DNA of 7,341 nt. It comes from CAYLYU01 sp964501925. GTDB lineage: Bacteria; Pseudomonadota; Zetaproteobacteria; Mariprofundales; Mariprofundaceae. Positions 1 to 6,390 of this stretch are shown in pieces (position 1 is the first letter of the stretch; every line of letters begins with the position of its first letter). The translations under genes and the position numbers were made by a program. Location of the stretch: positions 1 to 7,341 of the forward strand of contig CAZCTM010000047.1 in assembly GCA_964501925.1 (NCBI GenBank), written 5' to 3'. Below the pieces are notes generated by a model that saw only the letters and a list, made by a program, of their open reading frames with translations, was not told where the DNA came from and made no database searches.

Positions 1-46
1 AAATGTGAGGCAACGTATCTGAACCTTCGGTTACATTTTTCAATGA

Positions 47-514
47 GGCAACGCGCCGGTACAAAAGGGACAGCTTATCGAGGCCATCCGGGCAGCGGGG
101 CTCGCAGGCAACGAAACAGACGGGCCCATCAGGGTACTTGTCGTGGATGATGATACCAAGGCCGTGGAGATCGTTGCCCGTTACCTGGAAAGCGAGCGTT
201 GTACGGTGCTGCGCGCCTACGGCGGGGCCGAAGCCATTGATCTTGCCAGACATGAACGGCCGGACCTGATCGTGCTCGACCTGATGATGCCGGAGGTAAG
301 CGGCTTCGATGTCGTCAACGCACTCAAAGGCAGGAAGGAGACCGGATCCATCCCCATTATTATTCTCACCGCCAAGGTGATCACCACTGAGGACAGACAA
401 AGGCTGAACTCCGATGTACTCAAGATCGTCCGGAAAAGCGACTTCAACCACGACGCGTTCATCAATGAGGTGAAAAGGGCGCTGGGGAAAAGGCGTCAAA
501 CCGTTGAACGCTGA
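47..514 (+). CDS. C-terminal receiver domain of a hybrid histidine kinase (5' part missing or broken)
   Basis: The open stretch encodes a complete REC domain preceded by the tail of another domain. Seen directly: the first strand RVLVVDDD (codons 131-154) with its acidic pair, the phosphoacceptor Asp in LIVLDLMMP (codon 278-280), Thr in IIILTAK and a conserved-type Lys in IVRKSDF. The segment PVQKGQLIEAIR (from about codon 56) resembles the last helix of an upstream REC domain. The ending ITTEDRQRLNSDVLKIVRKS is typical of the terminal receiver of large hybrid kinases. No ATG, GTG or TTG lies in frame between the stop at 44-46 and GTG 143, and GTG 143 would cut off the first beta strand. The fragment is therefore best read as the 3' end of a longer gene whose frame is disrupted near the window edge. 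A truncated stand-alone receiver starting at 143 is less likely. It sits 36 bases upstream of the DivK-like gene, probably in the same operon. Confidence 0.7.
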   Translation, partial: GNAPVQKGQLIEAIRAAGLAGNETDGPIRVLVVDDDTKAVEIVARYLESERCTVLRAYGGAEAIDLARHERPDLIVLDLMMPEVSGFDVVNALKGRKETGSIPIIILTAKVITTEDRQRLNSDVLKIVRKSDFNHDAFINEVKRALGKRRQTVER

Positions 515-550
515 GGCCTCCCAGACGAAAATAAAACCGGAAAGGAAGAC

Positions 551-943
551 ATGAAGATTCTGATCATTGAAGACAACCCCGCAAACATGAGGCTTGCCTC
601 AGACCTGCTGGAGAAAATGGGTTATGAGGTGCTCAAGGCCCGTGATGCCAGGAAGGGCATGGCCATGGCCAGGGAACAGCGGCCCAACCTTATCCTGATG
701 GATATCCAGCTCCCTGATATCGATGGCCTGACCGCCACCCGGATGCTGAAGGAGGACAGCCGTACCAGAGATATTCCCATTGTGGCTCTGACAGCCTTCG
801 CCATGAAAGGTGATGAAGAGAAGATGCTGAACATGGGATGCGATGGCTACATCGCCAAACCCATACGCTACAAGCAGTTCCTTGCAACGGTTCAATCATT
901 TCTCAGCGGTCGTGATGCCTCTATGGAGCAAAGCTATGAATAA
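551..943 (+). CDS. DivK-like single-domain response regulator
   Basis: A 130-residue protein made of one REC domain and no output domain, so its role is phosphoryl transfer or protein-protein signalling rather than DNA binding. Visible receiver residues: acidic pocket E7-D8, phosphoacceptor D51 in LILMDIQLPDIDGL, switch T81 in VALTAFAM, and K103 in YIAKPI. The MDIQLPDIDG and ALTAFAMKGDEEK style matches the DivK/CheY-like family, which receives phosphate from hybrid kinases. The ATG is preceded by AAAGGAAG at 541-548. The last residues, after about 120 (RDASMEQSYE), form a short tail. The gene lies between a hybrid-kinase receiver and a REC-HD-GYP gene and overlaps the latter by 8 bases, so it is very likely co-expressed and part of the same pathway. 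The family call is firm. The specific partner is inferred from gene order. Confidence 0.88.
   Translation: MKILIIEDNPANMRLASDLLEKMGYEVLKARDARKGMAMAREQRPNLILMDIQLPDIDGLTATRMLKEDSRTRDIPIVALTAFAMKGDEEKMLNMGCDGYIAKPIRYKQFLATVQSFLSGRDASMEQSYE
925..928 (+). promoter_or_regulatory. Ribosome binding site of the REC-HD-GYP gene
   Basis: GGAG lies seven bases before ATG 936, inside the end of the preceding DivK-like gene. It supports 936 over the upstream in-frame ATG at 843. Confidence 0.55.
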
Positions 944-1991
944 AAATCAGGCGAGGATATTGATTGTCGATGACGAGGATCGAAGCCGGCGTCTGCTTGA
1001 GGCCCTGCTGCAACAACAGAATTTTCACACACGGGCCGTATCCAGTGGATCCGAAGCGCTGGAAAGCGCGCCTGATTATCAACCAGACCTGATCCTGCTC
1101 GACCTCATGATGCCCGGCATGAGCGGTTTCGAGGTCACCAAGAGATTAAAATCCGATCCCGTCACCAGGAACATCCCGATCATCATTGTCTCGGCACTGG
1201 AGGATCGCAGCTCCCGCATCAGGGCACTGGAGGCAGGTGCCGAGGAGTATCTGACCAAACCCATCGACCGCATGGATCTTAAAATCCGGGTGCGCAACCT
1301 TCTGCGCCTGAAGGAATTGAGTGATTTCCTGAAAAAACACAATGAAATCCTTGAGGAAAAGGTGGAGGAGCGAACCCGCCAGCTTCAGAACGCCTTTATG
1401 GAGTCGATTTTTACGCTGATGTGTGCCGCCGAGTACCGTGATGATGAAACGGGGGCGCATATCAAGCGGATCAGCTATTACACAAAGGCGCTCGCTGAAG
1501 AAATGGGTATGGATCGCAGGTATTGCGAGTCGATATTCTATGCCAGCCCCATGCATGACGTCGGCAAGATCGGCATTCCCGATGCCGTCCTGCTCAAGCC
1601 CGGGAGGCTGACAGCCGAAGAATGGGAGATCATGAAATCCCATACCACCATCGGCAGCAGGATCCTGGCGCACACAACCTCACCCTATCTCAGAATGGGG
1701 CAGGAAATCGCATTGAATCATCATGAGCGCTGGGACGGCAGCGGATATCCGCAAGGGCTGAAAGGCAATGATATCCCCCTTTCTGCCCGGATCATGCAGA
1801 TCTGCGATGTCTATGACGCCCTGCGCAGCAAGCGACCTTACAAGGATCCATTCGACCATGAAAAATCCATGGATATCATCTGCCATGGCGACGGACGCAC
1901 CTCCCCGTCCCATTTCGATCCGGACGTGCTGGCAGCCTTCCGGAATCGCCATCTGCGGCTGCGGGAAATCTTCGCCACTTACGAGGAATGA
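936..1991 (+). CDS. Response regulator with HD-GYP output domain (probable c-di-GMP phosphodiesterase)
   Basis: A 351-residue two-domain protein. REC spans about residues 6-122, with D12/D13, phosphoacceptor D56 (LILLDLMMPGMSG), S86 at the usual Thr switch position, and K108 (YLTKPI). A charged, probably coiled linker follows at about 125-155. The HD-GYP domain runs from about 155 to 345: H175 in DDETGAHIKRIS, H207-D208 in MHDVGKIGIPD, H236, H262-H263-E264, GSGYP at 268-272, and DVYDALRSKRPY. All metal-binding and GYP signature positions look present, so it should be an active enzyme hydrolysing cyclic-di-GMP, switched by phosphorylation of the receiver. An in-frame ATG at 843 would add 31 residues unlike any domain. 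ATG 936 is preferred because it immediately precedes the first beta strand and follows GGAG at 925-928. It overlaps the DivK-like gene by 8 bases, suggesting translational coupling. Enzyme activity is inferred from intact motifs. Confidence 0.92.
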   Translation: MNKNQARILIVDDEDRSRRLLEALLQQQNFHTRAVSSGSEALESAPDYQPDLILLDLMMPGMSGFEVTKRLKSDPVTRNIPIIIVSALEDRSSRIRALEAGAEEYLTKPIDRMDLKIRVRNLLRLKELSDFLKKHNEILEEKVEERTRQLQNAFMESIFTLMCAAEYRDDETGAHIKRISYYTKALAEEMGMDRRYCESIFYASPMHDVGKIGIPDAVLLKPGRLTAEEWEIMKSHTTIGSRILAHTTSPYLRMGQEIALNHHERWDGSGYPQGLKGNDIPLSARIMQICDVYDALRSKRPYKDPFDHEKSMDIICHGDGRTSPSHFDPDVLAAFRNRHLRLREIFATYEE

Positions 1992-2016
1992 TAAAAAGCG
2001 GAACGCCCCGGAAGAA

Positions 2017-2952
2017 TCATGTCTGACGGGCAAGCCAGCGTTCGGCATCCAGGGCCGCCATGCAGCCGGTACCGGCGGCGGTGACGGCCTGGCGGTAAAC
2101 CGGATCCGCCACGTCCCCCGCCGCAAACACGCCCTCAACGCTGGTATGGGTGCTGCCGGGCCTGACAATCAGGTAACCCGCTTCATCCTTCTGCAGCTGA
2201 TCGCCAACAAAGCCGCTGTTGGGGGTATGACCGATGGCGATAAACACGCCTGATACGGCGATTTCCTCCAGCGCACCATCCCTGGTGGATTTCAGGCGAA
2301 CACCGTTGACGCCGCTCTCGTCGCCGAGGATTTCATCCACCACGCGATCCCACCTGATCTCGATATTCTCCGTGGCAAACAATTGCTTCTGAAGGATCTT
2401 CTCGGCCCTGAGGGCATCGCGACGATGAATGAGGATTACCTTGCGGCAGATATTTGAAAGATAAAGCGCTTCCTCTGCAGCCGTATCGCCCCCGCCCACG
2501 ACCGCAACATCCTGATCCTTGAAGAAGAATCCATCGCATGTGGCGCATGCGGATACGCCACGCCCGGCAAAGCGCTGTTCGGACTCAAGACCCAGATACC
2601 TGGCTGAGGCGCCGGTGGCAATGATCAGGGCATCGCATGAATAGGTTCCCTCCTCACCAAAAAGCCTGAAGGGCCTTGAAGACAGGTCGGTCTTCTCAAC
2701 ATGATCCCATATGATCTCGGTCCCGAAGCGCTCGGCCTGAAGACGAAAGTCCTCCATCATCTGCGGGCCCTGAACCCCGTCCTTGTATCCCGGAAAGTTG
2801 TCCACATCCGTGGTGGTCATCAACTGCCCGCCGGGCTCGTGGCCCTGAATAAGAACCGGTTCAAGATTGGCCCTGGCCGCGTAAATGCCGGCCGTATATC
2901 CGGCCGGTCCCGAACCCAGAATAATCAGGCGATGATGCTGAATCTCGGACAT
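2017..2952 (-). CDS. trxB: Thioredoxin reductase (NADPH)
   Basis: A 311-residue cytosolic FAD/NADPH enzyme that passes electrons from NADPH to thioredoxin. Visible in order: FAD-binding GSGPAG at 13-18 in the first Rossmann fold; PGGQLMTTTDVDNFPG at about 40-55; redox-active CATC with C136 and C139; NADPH-binding VVGGGDTAAEEA from about 151; HRRD at 176-179, the basic patch expected to contact the NADPH 2'-phosphate; and the C-terminal FAD motif GVFAAGDV with RQAVTAAGTG. Length and order match bacterial low-molecular-weight TrxB. An in-frame TTG at 2958 has no room for a ribosome site. The ATG at 2952-2950 has GGGAGG six bases upstream and is chosen. It is the last gene of a minus-strand run, 118 bases after mgtE, and its stop lies 25 bases from the convergent HD-GYP gene. 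Reduced thioredoxin serves ribonucleotide reductase and disulfide repair. A ferredoxin-linked homologue is unlikely given CATC and HRRD. Confidence 0.96.
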   Translation of the reverse strand: MSEIQHHRLIILGSGPAGYTAGIYAARANLEPVLIQGHEPGGQLMTTTDVDNFPGYKDGVQGPQMMEDFRLQAERFGTEIIWDHVEKTDLSSRPFRLFGEEGTYSCDALIIATGASARYLGLESEQRFAGRGVSACATCDGFFFKDQDVAVVGGGDTAAEEALYLSNICRKVILIHRRDALRAEKILQKQLFATENIEIRWDRVVDEILGDESGVNGVRLKSTRDGALEEIAVSGVFIAIGHTPNSGFVGDQLQKDEAGYLIVRPGSTHTSVEGVFAAGDVADPVYRQAVTAAGTGCMAALDAERWLARQT

Positions 2953-2958
2953 GAACAA

Positions 2959-2964
2959 CCTCCC
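2959..2964 (-). promoter_or_regulatory. Ribosome binding site of trxB
   Basis: GGGAGG on the minus strand, six bases before the ATG at 2952-2950. It rules against the TTG at 2958, which directly abuts it. Confidence 0.75.
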
Positions 2965-2985
2965 GTAATGGAGTTGAAAGCCTAG

Positions 2986-3062
2986 CCGGGATGCGGGTCA
3001 AAAACCATGCTGTTTCGCCCCGACCCGCAGAGATGGTGATGGGGTCCCACCCGCCATCCCGG
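2986..3062 (-). repeat. Nested inverted repeats in the mgtE-trxB spacer
   Basis: Two perfect 8-base inverted repeats sit inside the 118-base gap. The outer arms are CCGGGATG (2986-2993) and CATCCCGG (3055-3062). The inner arms are TGCGGGTC (2992-2999) and GACCCGCA (3022-3029), with a 22-base loop. A weaker pair, GGTG (3035-3038) with CACC (3048-3051), fits between them, so the minus-strand transcript could fold as a closed stem carrying two hairpins. A T5 run on the minus strand lies in the loop of the inner hairpin rather than after a stem, so this is not a standard Rho-independent terminator. It could stabilise or process the mRNA between mgtE and trxB, weakly attenuate trxB, or be an extragenic palindromic element. 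The region is GC-rich, so chance pairing is possible. Confidence 0.4.
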
Positions 3063-3070
3063 GCTGTGAG

Positions 3071-4435
3071 TCACAGAAGCATAAGATTGGCCAAGCCCAG
3101 AAACGTAAAGAAACCCACGACATCGGTCACCGTGGTCAGGATCGTCCCTGAGGCCAGGGCCGGATCGATATTCATTCGGCGCATGGTCAGGGGAATCAGG
3201 GCCCCGGCAAAGCCGGCGACAACCAGATTAATGGCCATGGCCAGGCCAATGACCAGCCCGAGTTTGGCACCAATCTCGTCAAACCAGACACTGGCGATCA
3301 CCCCCATGGTGACAGCGAAGCACAAGCCGGTAATCAAACCGACAGCAACCTCCTTGACGATGGCCCGCCGAGCGTTGGCAAATGTGATTCTGTTCAGGGC
3401 GATACCACGCACGATAATGGTCAGGGTCTGGGTCCCGGCAATGCCCCCCATGCTGGCCACGATGGGCATCAATACTGCCAGGGCAACAATCTGGGCGATG
3501 GTCTTCTCGAACTGGGCGATGACCAGTGAGGCGATGATGGCTGTTCCCAGATTGACGGCAAGCCAGACCCCGCGGCGCCAGGCGGTTGTGGCCGGAGGCT
3601 CGACCAGATCATCATGTTCGGACAGGGCAGCCAGACGATACATATCCTCGGTGGCCTCTTCCTGAACGACATCAAGAATGTCATCCGCCGTAATACGACC
3701 GACTAGAACCCCTTCATCGTCCACCACGGGCAGGACGAGGATATCGTACTCATTGAAGATTCGCGCCACCTCTTCCTGATCCTGACCGGCCCTGACCCTC
3801 GGGAAGGTGGTATCCGCAATCTCCATGATGGGTGTTTCCGGATCGCAGAACAATAATTTCTGCAGGGCGAGCACGCCGCACAGACGATCCTGGCCATCAA
3901 CCACATACACGTAGTTGAGGTTTTCGATCTCACCACCCCAGCGCCGCAGCACGTTCAGCACCTTGGAAACCGGCCAGTCATCCCGCACCTTGAACAGCTC
4001 GGCCTGCATAAGGCCGCCGGCGCTTTCCTCATCATGTTCCAGAAGGGGTTTGATTTCACGCCGATCTTCGGGTTCAAGCCGGTCGATAACCACATCCGCA
4101 ATCGCCTTGTCGACCGACTGCAGAATGTCCGTGGCATCATCGGAATCAAGATGCTCAACCACGGCCTCGATTTCATGGGGATGCAGGCTTGCCAGGAGAT
4201 CTTCCTGGAGTGTCTCCGGCAACTCAAGAAGCACATCTCCCCGCAACTCATCGGGAATCTGCCGGAAGATGACCTCACGCTGCTGATCCTTCTCGCAGCT
4301 GAGGAGCAACTGCCCCAGCTCCGGCCCCCGCATGGCGGCAAGGATGGAGCGCAGCTTGTCCGGGTCCTCCCTGGCCAGTTCGAGGGCCCTGTTCACGGAC
4401 AAGGGTTCGGTCTTCTGTTGCAGGTGTTCCGGCAT
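3071..4435 (-). CDS. mgtE: Mg2+ channel/transporter MgtE
   Basis: A 454-residue inner-membrane Mg2+ channel with the full family layout. The cytosolic N domain (about 15-135) is rich in acidic helices and ends in HDEESAGGLM. Two CBS domains (about 140-255), with DILVLPVVDDEGVLVGRITADD in the second, sense intracellular Mg2+. A connecting plug helix follows (about 256-280, EATEDMYRLAAL). Five likely membrane segments occupy about 286-454. Pore-region signatures seen are MPIVASMGGIAGTQ (323-336), an NLVVAGFAGALIPL segment (about 403-416), and TTVTDVVGFF with D438, the position of the conserved pore aspartate in characterised MgtE proteins. The start at 4435 is backed by AAGGAGG at 4443-4449 with a seven-base spacer. 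It begins 45 bases after aguB with no terminator in between, so it is probably in the same operon. Family relatives can carry other divalent cations such as Co2+. Mg2+ is the default call. Confidence 0.95.
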   Translation of the reverse strand: MPEHLQQKTEPLSVNRALELAREDPDKLRSILAAMRGPELGQLLLSCEKDQQREVIFRQIPDELRGDVLLELPETLQEDLLASLHPHEIEAVVEHLDSDDATDILQSVDKAIADVVIDRLEPEDRREIKPLLEHDEESAGGLMQAELFKVRDDWPVSKVLNVLRRWGGEIENLNYVYVVDGQDRLCGVLALQKLLFCDPETPIMEIADTTFPRVRAGQDQEEVARIFNEYDILVLPVVDDEGVLVGRITADDILDVVQEEATEDMYRLAALSEHDDLVEPPATTAWRRGVWLAVNLGTAIIASLVIAQFEKTIAQIVALAVLMPIVASMGGIAGTQTLTIIVRGIALNRITFANARRAIVKEVAVGLITGLCFAVTMGVIASVWFDEIGAKLGLVIGLAMAINLVVAGFAGALIPLTMRRMNIDPALASGTILTTVTDVVGFFTFLGLANLMLL

Positions 4436-4442
4436 GGGACTG

Positions 4443-4449
4443 CCTCCTT
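4443..4449 (-). promoter_or_regulatory. Strong ribosome binding site of mgtE
   Basis: A near-perfect AAGGAGG on the minus strand, seven bases before the mgtE ATG, in the 45-base aguB-mgtE gap. It is the strongest such site in the window and suggests mgtE is translated independently of the coupled genes upstream. Confidence 0.75.
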
Positions 4450-4480
4450 ACTGGCGGCTCAAGCCTACCGTAAACACCCT

Positions 4481-5365
4481 CTACTCATCCAGCCAGCGTC
4501 GCAACAATCCGTCGTAGGCGTCGATCCTTCGATCACGGAAAAAGGGCCACGCCCTGCGGAGCCTTTCCTTCGCCTCAAGATCAATATCCGCCACAAGAAC
4601 CTCCTCCCGATCACAACTTGCCTGCGCAAGCCATTCTCCCTGCGGACCAGCCGCAAAGCTGCTTCCCCAGAAGCGAATTCCGCCCTTCCCTGTGGGTGAA
4701 GATTCATAACCCGTACGGTTGACGCACAGAAGTGGCAGGCAATTGGCGACCGCATGAGCCCGCTGGCAGATTTGCCAGGCCTCGATCTGGCGGTTCTTCT
4801 CGTCCAGATCATCGGCATCATCCCAGCCGATGGCCGTCGGATAAATCAGTAAATCCGCTCCGGCCAGGGCCATGAGACGCGCCGCCTCGGGAAACCATTG
4901 ATCCCAGCAGATCAGGACACCCAGCCTGCCAACCGAGGTTGCCACAGGTGTAAAGCCAAGGTCTCCGGGTGAAAAATAAAACTTCTCGTAATAGCCGGGA
5001 TCATCGGGAATGTGCATCTTCCTGTACCGGCCGGCGATCGTGCCATCCTTCTCAAACACCACGGACGTGTTGTGGTAGAGGCCGGAAGCCCGCTTTTCAA
5101 ACAGGGACGCGACAAGGACAACTTTCAGCTCCCTGGCAAGGTCGGCCAGCAGATTGCCTGTTTTTCCGGGAATGGTGTCGGCAAACCTGAAGTGATCGGG
5201 ATTTTCTTCCTGACAGAAATACGGACTTGTATGAAGCTCGGGCAACACAATCAGACTGGCCCCCTGCTCCGCTGCCTGCCGGATTCCCTGAATATTTTTT
5301 TCAAGGTTGGCCCGGATATCGGACTCATAACGCTGCTGCACCAGGGCCGTTCGAAGGATGTTCAT
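4481..5365 (-). CDS. aguB: N-carbamoylputrescine amidase (nitrilase superfamily)
   Basis: A 294-residue cytosolic carbon-nitrogen hydrolase predicted to split N-carbamoylputrescine into putrescine, CO2 and ammonia, the second step from agmatine. The nitrilase catalytic triad is visible: E43 in IVLPELHTSPYF, K116 in GRYRKMHIPDDPGYYEKFYF, and C153 in GVLICWDQWFPEAAR. The HIPDDPGYYEKFYFSPGD and LLIYPTAIGW segments are typical of AguB rather than of general omega-amidases. An in-frame ATG at 5401 would add 12 residues. The ATG at 5365 is chosen because translation there begins at the family-like MNILRTALVQ, GGGAG lies at 5372-5376 with a six-base spacer, and it overlaps the aguA stop as ATGA. That overlap implies translational coupling. 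Pairing with aguA makes the substrate assignment strong. Without it, beta-ureidopropionase would be the alternative. Confidence 0.94.
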   Translation of the reverse strand: MNILRTALVQQRYESDIRANLEKNIQGIRQAAEQGASLIVLPELHTSPYFCQEENPDHFRFADTIPGKTGNLLADLARELKVVLVASLFEKRASGLYHNTSVVFEKDGTIAGRYRKMHIPDDPGYYEKFYFSPGDLGFTPVATSVGRLGVLICWDQWFPEAARLMALAGADLLIYPTAIGWDDADDLDEKNRQIEAWQICQRAHAVANCLPLLCVNRTGYESSPTGKGGIRFWGSSFAAGPQGEWLAQASCDREEVLVADIDLEAKERLRRAWPFFRDRRIDAYDGLLRRWLDE

Positions 5366-6390
5366 CTCCAGCTCCCAAGCGGCAATGGCATGGTCACGCA
5401 ATGCAGCGCTCCTCCCTGCCCGATCGGTTCAAGGCAATCGATACCGATGACCTCTCGATCCGGGAACAGATCGGCCAAGGTTGAGAGGGCCACCGAATCG
5501 GCCGGATCCCGGTAGGTGGGGACCAAAACGGCCTGATTGATGATCACAAAATTGGCGTAACTGGCCGGCAATCTCCTGCCTTCAGAGTCAAATTTTGGCC
5601 GGGGCATGGGCAATGGCACGAGATGGAAGCGTTCCCCTTTCGCATTCTTCACGGAGGCAAGTTCCTCTTTCATCGCTGCCAGTTCCTCGAAGTGATCATC
5701 ACGGACATCATCGCAGAGCACGTGGACAAGGACACGTTCCGGGCAGAAACGCGCAAGAAGATCGATATGGCCATCCGTGTCATCCCCCGCAAGGCTTCCA
5801 TGGCTCAGCCACACAACCTTCCTGGCGCCCAGATGGTTCTTCAGCACCCTTTCCAGCTCAAGCGCATGGAGGTGAGGATTCCGGCTGGCCGACAACAGAC
5901 ATTGTCGGGTCACCAGAAGTGTGCCCTGACCATCCGTATCCATGCTTCCCCCTTCAAGCACGAGCCCGACCGGTTCCCACCTTTTCCCGGCAAAGACCTC
6001 CGTCTCCTGCAACCGACGGTTCACGGCGTTATCCAGCTGATAAGGATACTTTAACCCCCAACCGTTGAAATCGAAATCCAGCAGCAGGGGCTCGCCATCT
6101 TCATAAACCGCGATGGGGCCAAAATCCCTTATCCAGACATCGTTGGTGGGCACCTGGATCACTTCCACGGAAGCGATATCAACCCCCGCCCGAGCAAGCT
6201 TTTGCCTGACTTGAAAGGGTTCGGGGCAGATCACGCACACAGGCTCAAAACGAACGATCTGTTTTACCAGCTCGATGAAAAAGCCTTCGATACGATCCAG
6301 CTTTCCGGCCCAGTCCGTCTGTTCATGCGGCCAGGAAAGAAGAATGCCATCCTGAGGCTCCCATTCTGCCGGAAGCCTCCTAGTCCGCAC
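5362..6390 (-). CDS. aguA: Agmatine deiminase (agmatine iminohydrolase)
   Basis: A 342-residue member of the peptidyl-arginine-deiminase-like guanidine-modifying superfamily. It is predicted to hydrolyse agmatine to N-carbamoylputrescine and ammonia. Motifs seen: RLPAEWEPQDGILLSWPHE at the N-terminus; NDVWIRDFGP at 83-92 with D84 and D89; FNGWGLKYPYQLD; LEGGSMDTDG with E146; HGSLAGDDTDGHIDLLARF with H208; and catalytic C331 in GQGGALHCVTMPLP. The Asp/Glu-His-Cys set looks complete and the length fits the family. The GTG start at 6390 overlaps the holA stop by 11 bases. No other start precedes the conserved N-terminus, and only a weak G-rich stretch lies before it, so translation probably depends on holA read-out. 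It is followed by aguB with an ATGA overlap, giving the two-step agmatine to putrescine route. An arginine decarboxylase supplying agmatine is not in the window. Confidence 0.95.
   Translation of the reverse strand: MRTRRLPAEWEPQDGILLSWPHEQTDWAGKLDRIEGFFIELVKQIVRFEPVCVICPEPFQVRQKLARAGVDIASVEVIQVPTNDVWIRDFGPIAVYEDGEPLLLDFDFNGWGLKYPYQLDNAVNRRLQETEVFAGKRWEPVGLVLEGGSMDTDGQGTLLVTRQCLLSASRNPHLHALELERVLKNHLGARKVVWLSHGSLAGDDTDGHIDLLARFCPERVLVHVLCDDVRDDHFEELAAMKEELASVKNAKGERFHLVPLPMPRPKFDSEGRRLPASYANFVIINQAVLVPTYRDPADSVALSTLADLFPDREVIGIDCLEPIGQGGALHCVTMPLPLGSWR
5372..5376 (-). promoter_or_regulatory. Ribosome binding site of aguB
   Basis: GGGAG on the minus strand within the last codons of aguA, six bases before ATG 5365. 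It supports that start over the upstream in-frame ATG at 5401. Confidence 0.55.

Noticed and set aside
22..40. Small hairpin AACC-TTC-GGTT followed shortly by TTTTT, resembling a terminator
   Set aside because: The stem is only four pairs and is separated from the T run by ACA; it lies in what should be the coding region of a kinase at an unreliable edge.
843..935. Upstream ATG extending the REC-HD-GYP protein by 31 residues
   Set aside because: The extension is read out of frame through the DivK-like gene, matches no domain, and ATG 936 has a better-placed ribosome site.
1992..2016. Possible minus-strand terminator after trxB (GCG-TTC-CGC followed by TTTTT)
   Set aside because: The stem is only three strong pairs plus G-U wobbles, too weak to call.
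1680..2168. Minus-strand open frame across the HD-GYP/trxB junction
   Set aside because: It overlaps the ends of two well-supported genes in other frames and has no recognisable motif or ribosome site.
2991..3665. Long plus-strand open frame (224 codons) opposite mgtE
   Set aside because: It is antisense to a clear MgtE and its translation is low-complexity, rich in Arg, Met, Ala and Pro, with no domain. It is a shadow of GC-rich coding sequence.
5623..6054. Plus-strand open frame (143 codons) opposite aguA
   Set aside because: It lies wholly within AguA, whose catalytic motifs are intact; no domain or start signal is seen.
6323..6381. AGGAGG at 6381-6376 (minus strand) followed by an ATG at 6364 and a 13-codon frame inside aguA
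   Set aside because: The AGGAGG encodes two Arg residues at the AguA N-terminus, the ATG is out of frame with an 11-base spacer, and the peptide has no recognisable feature.
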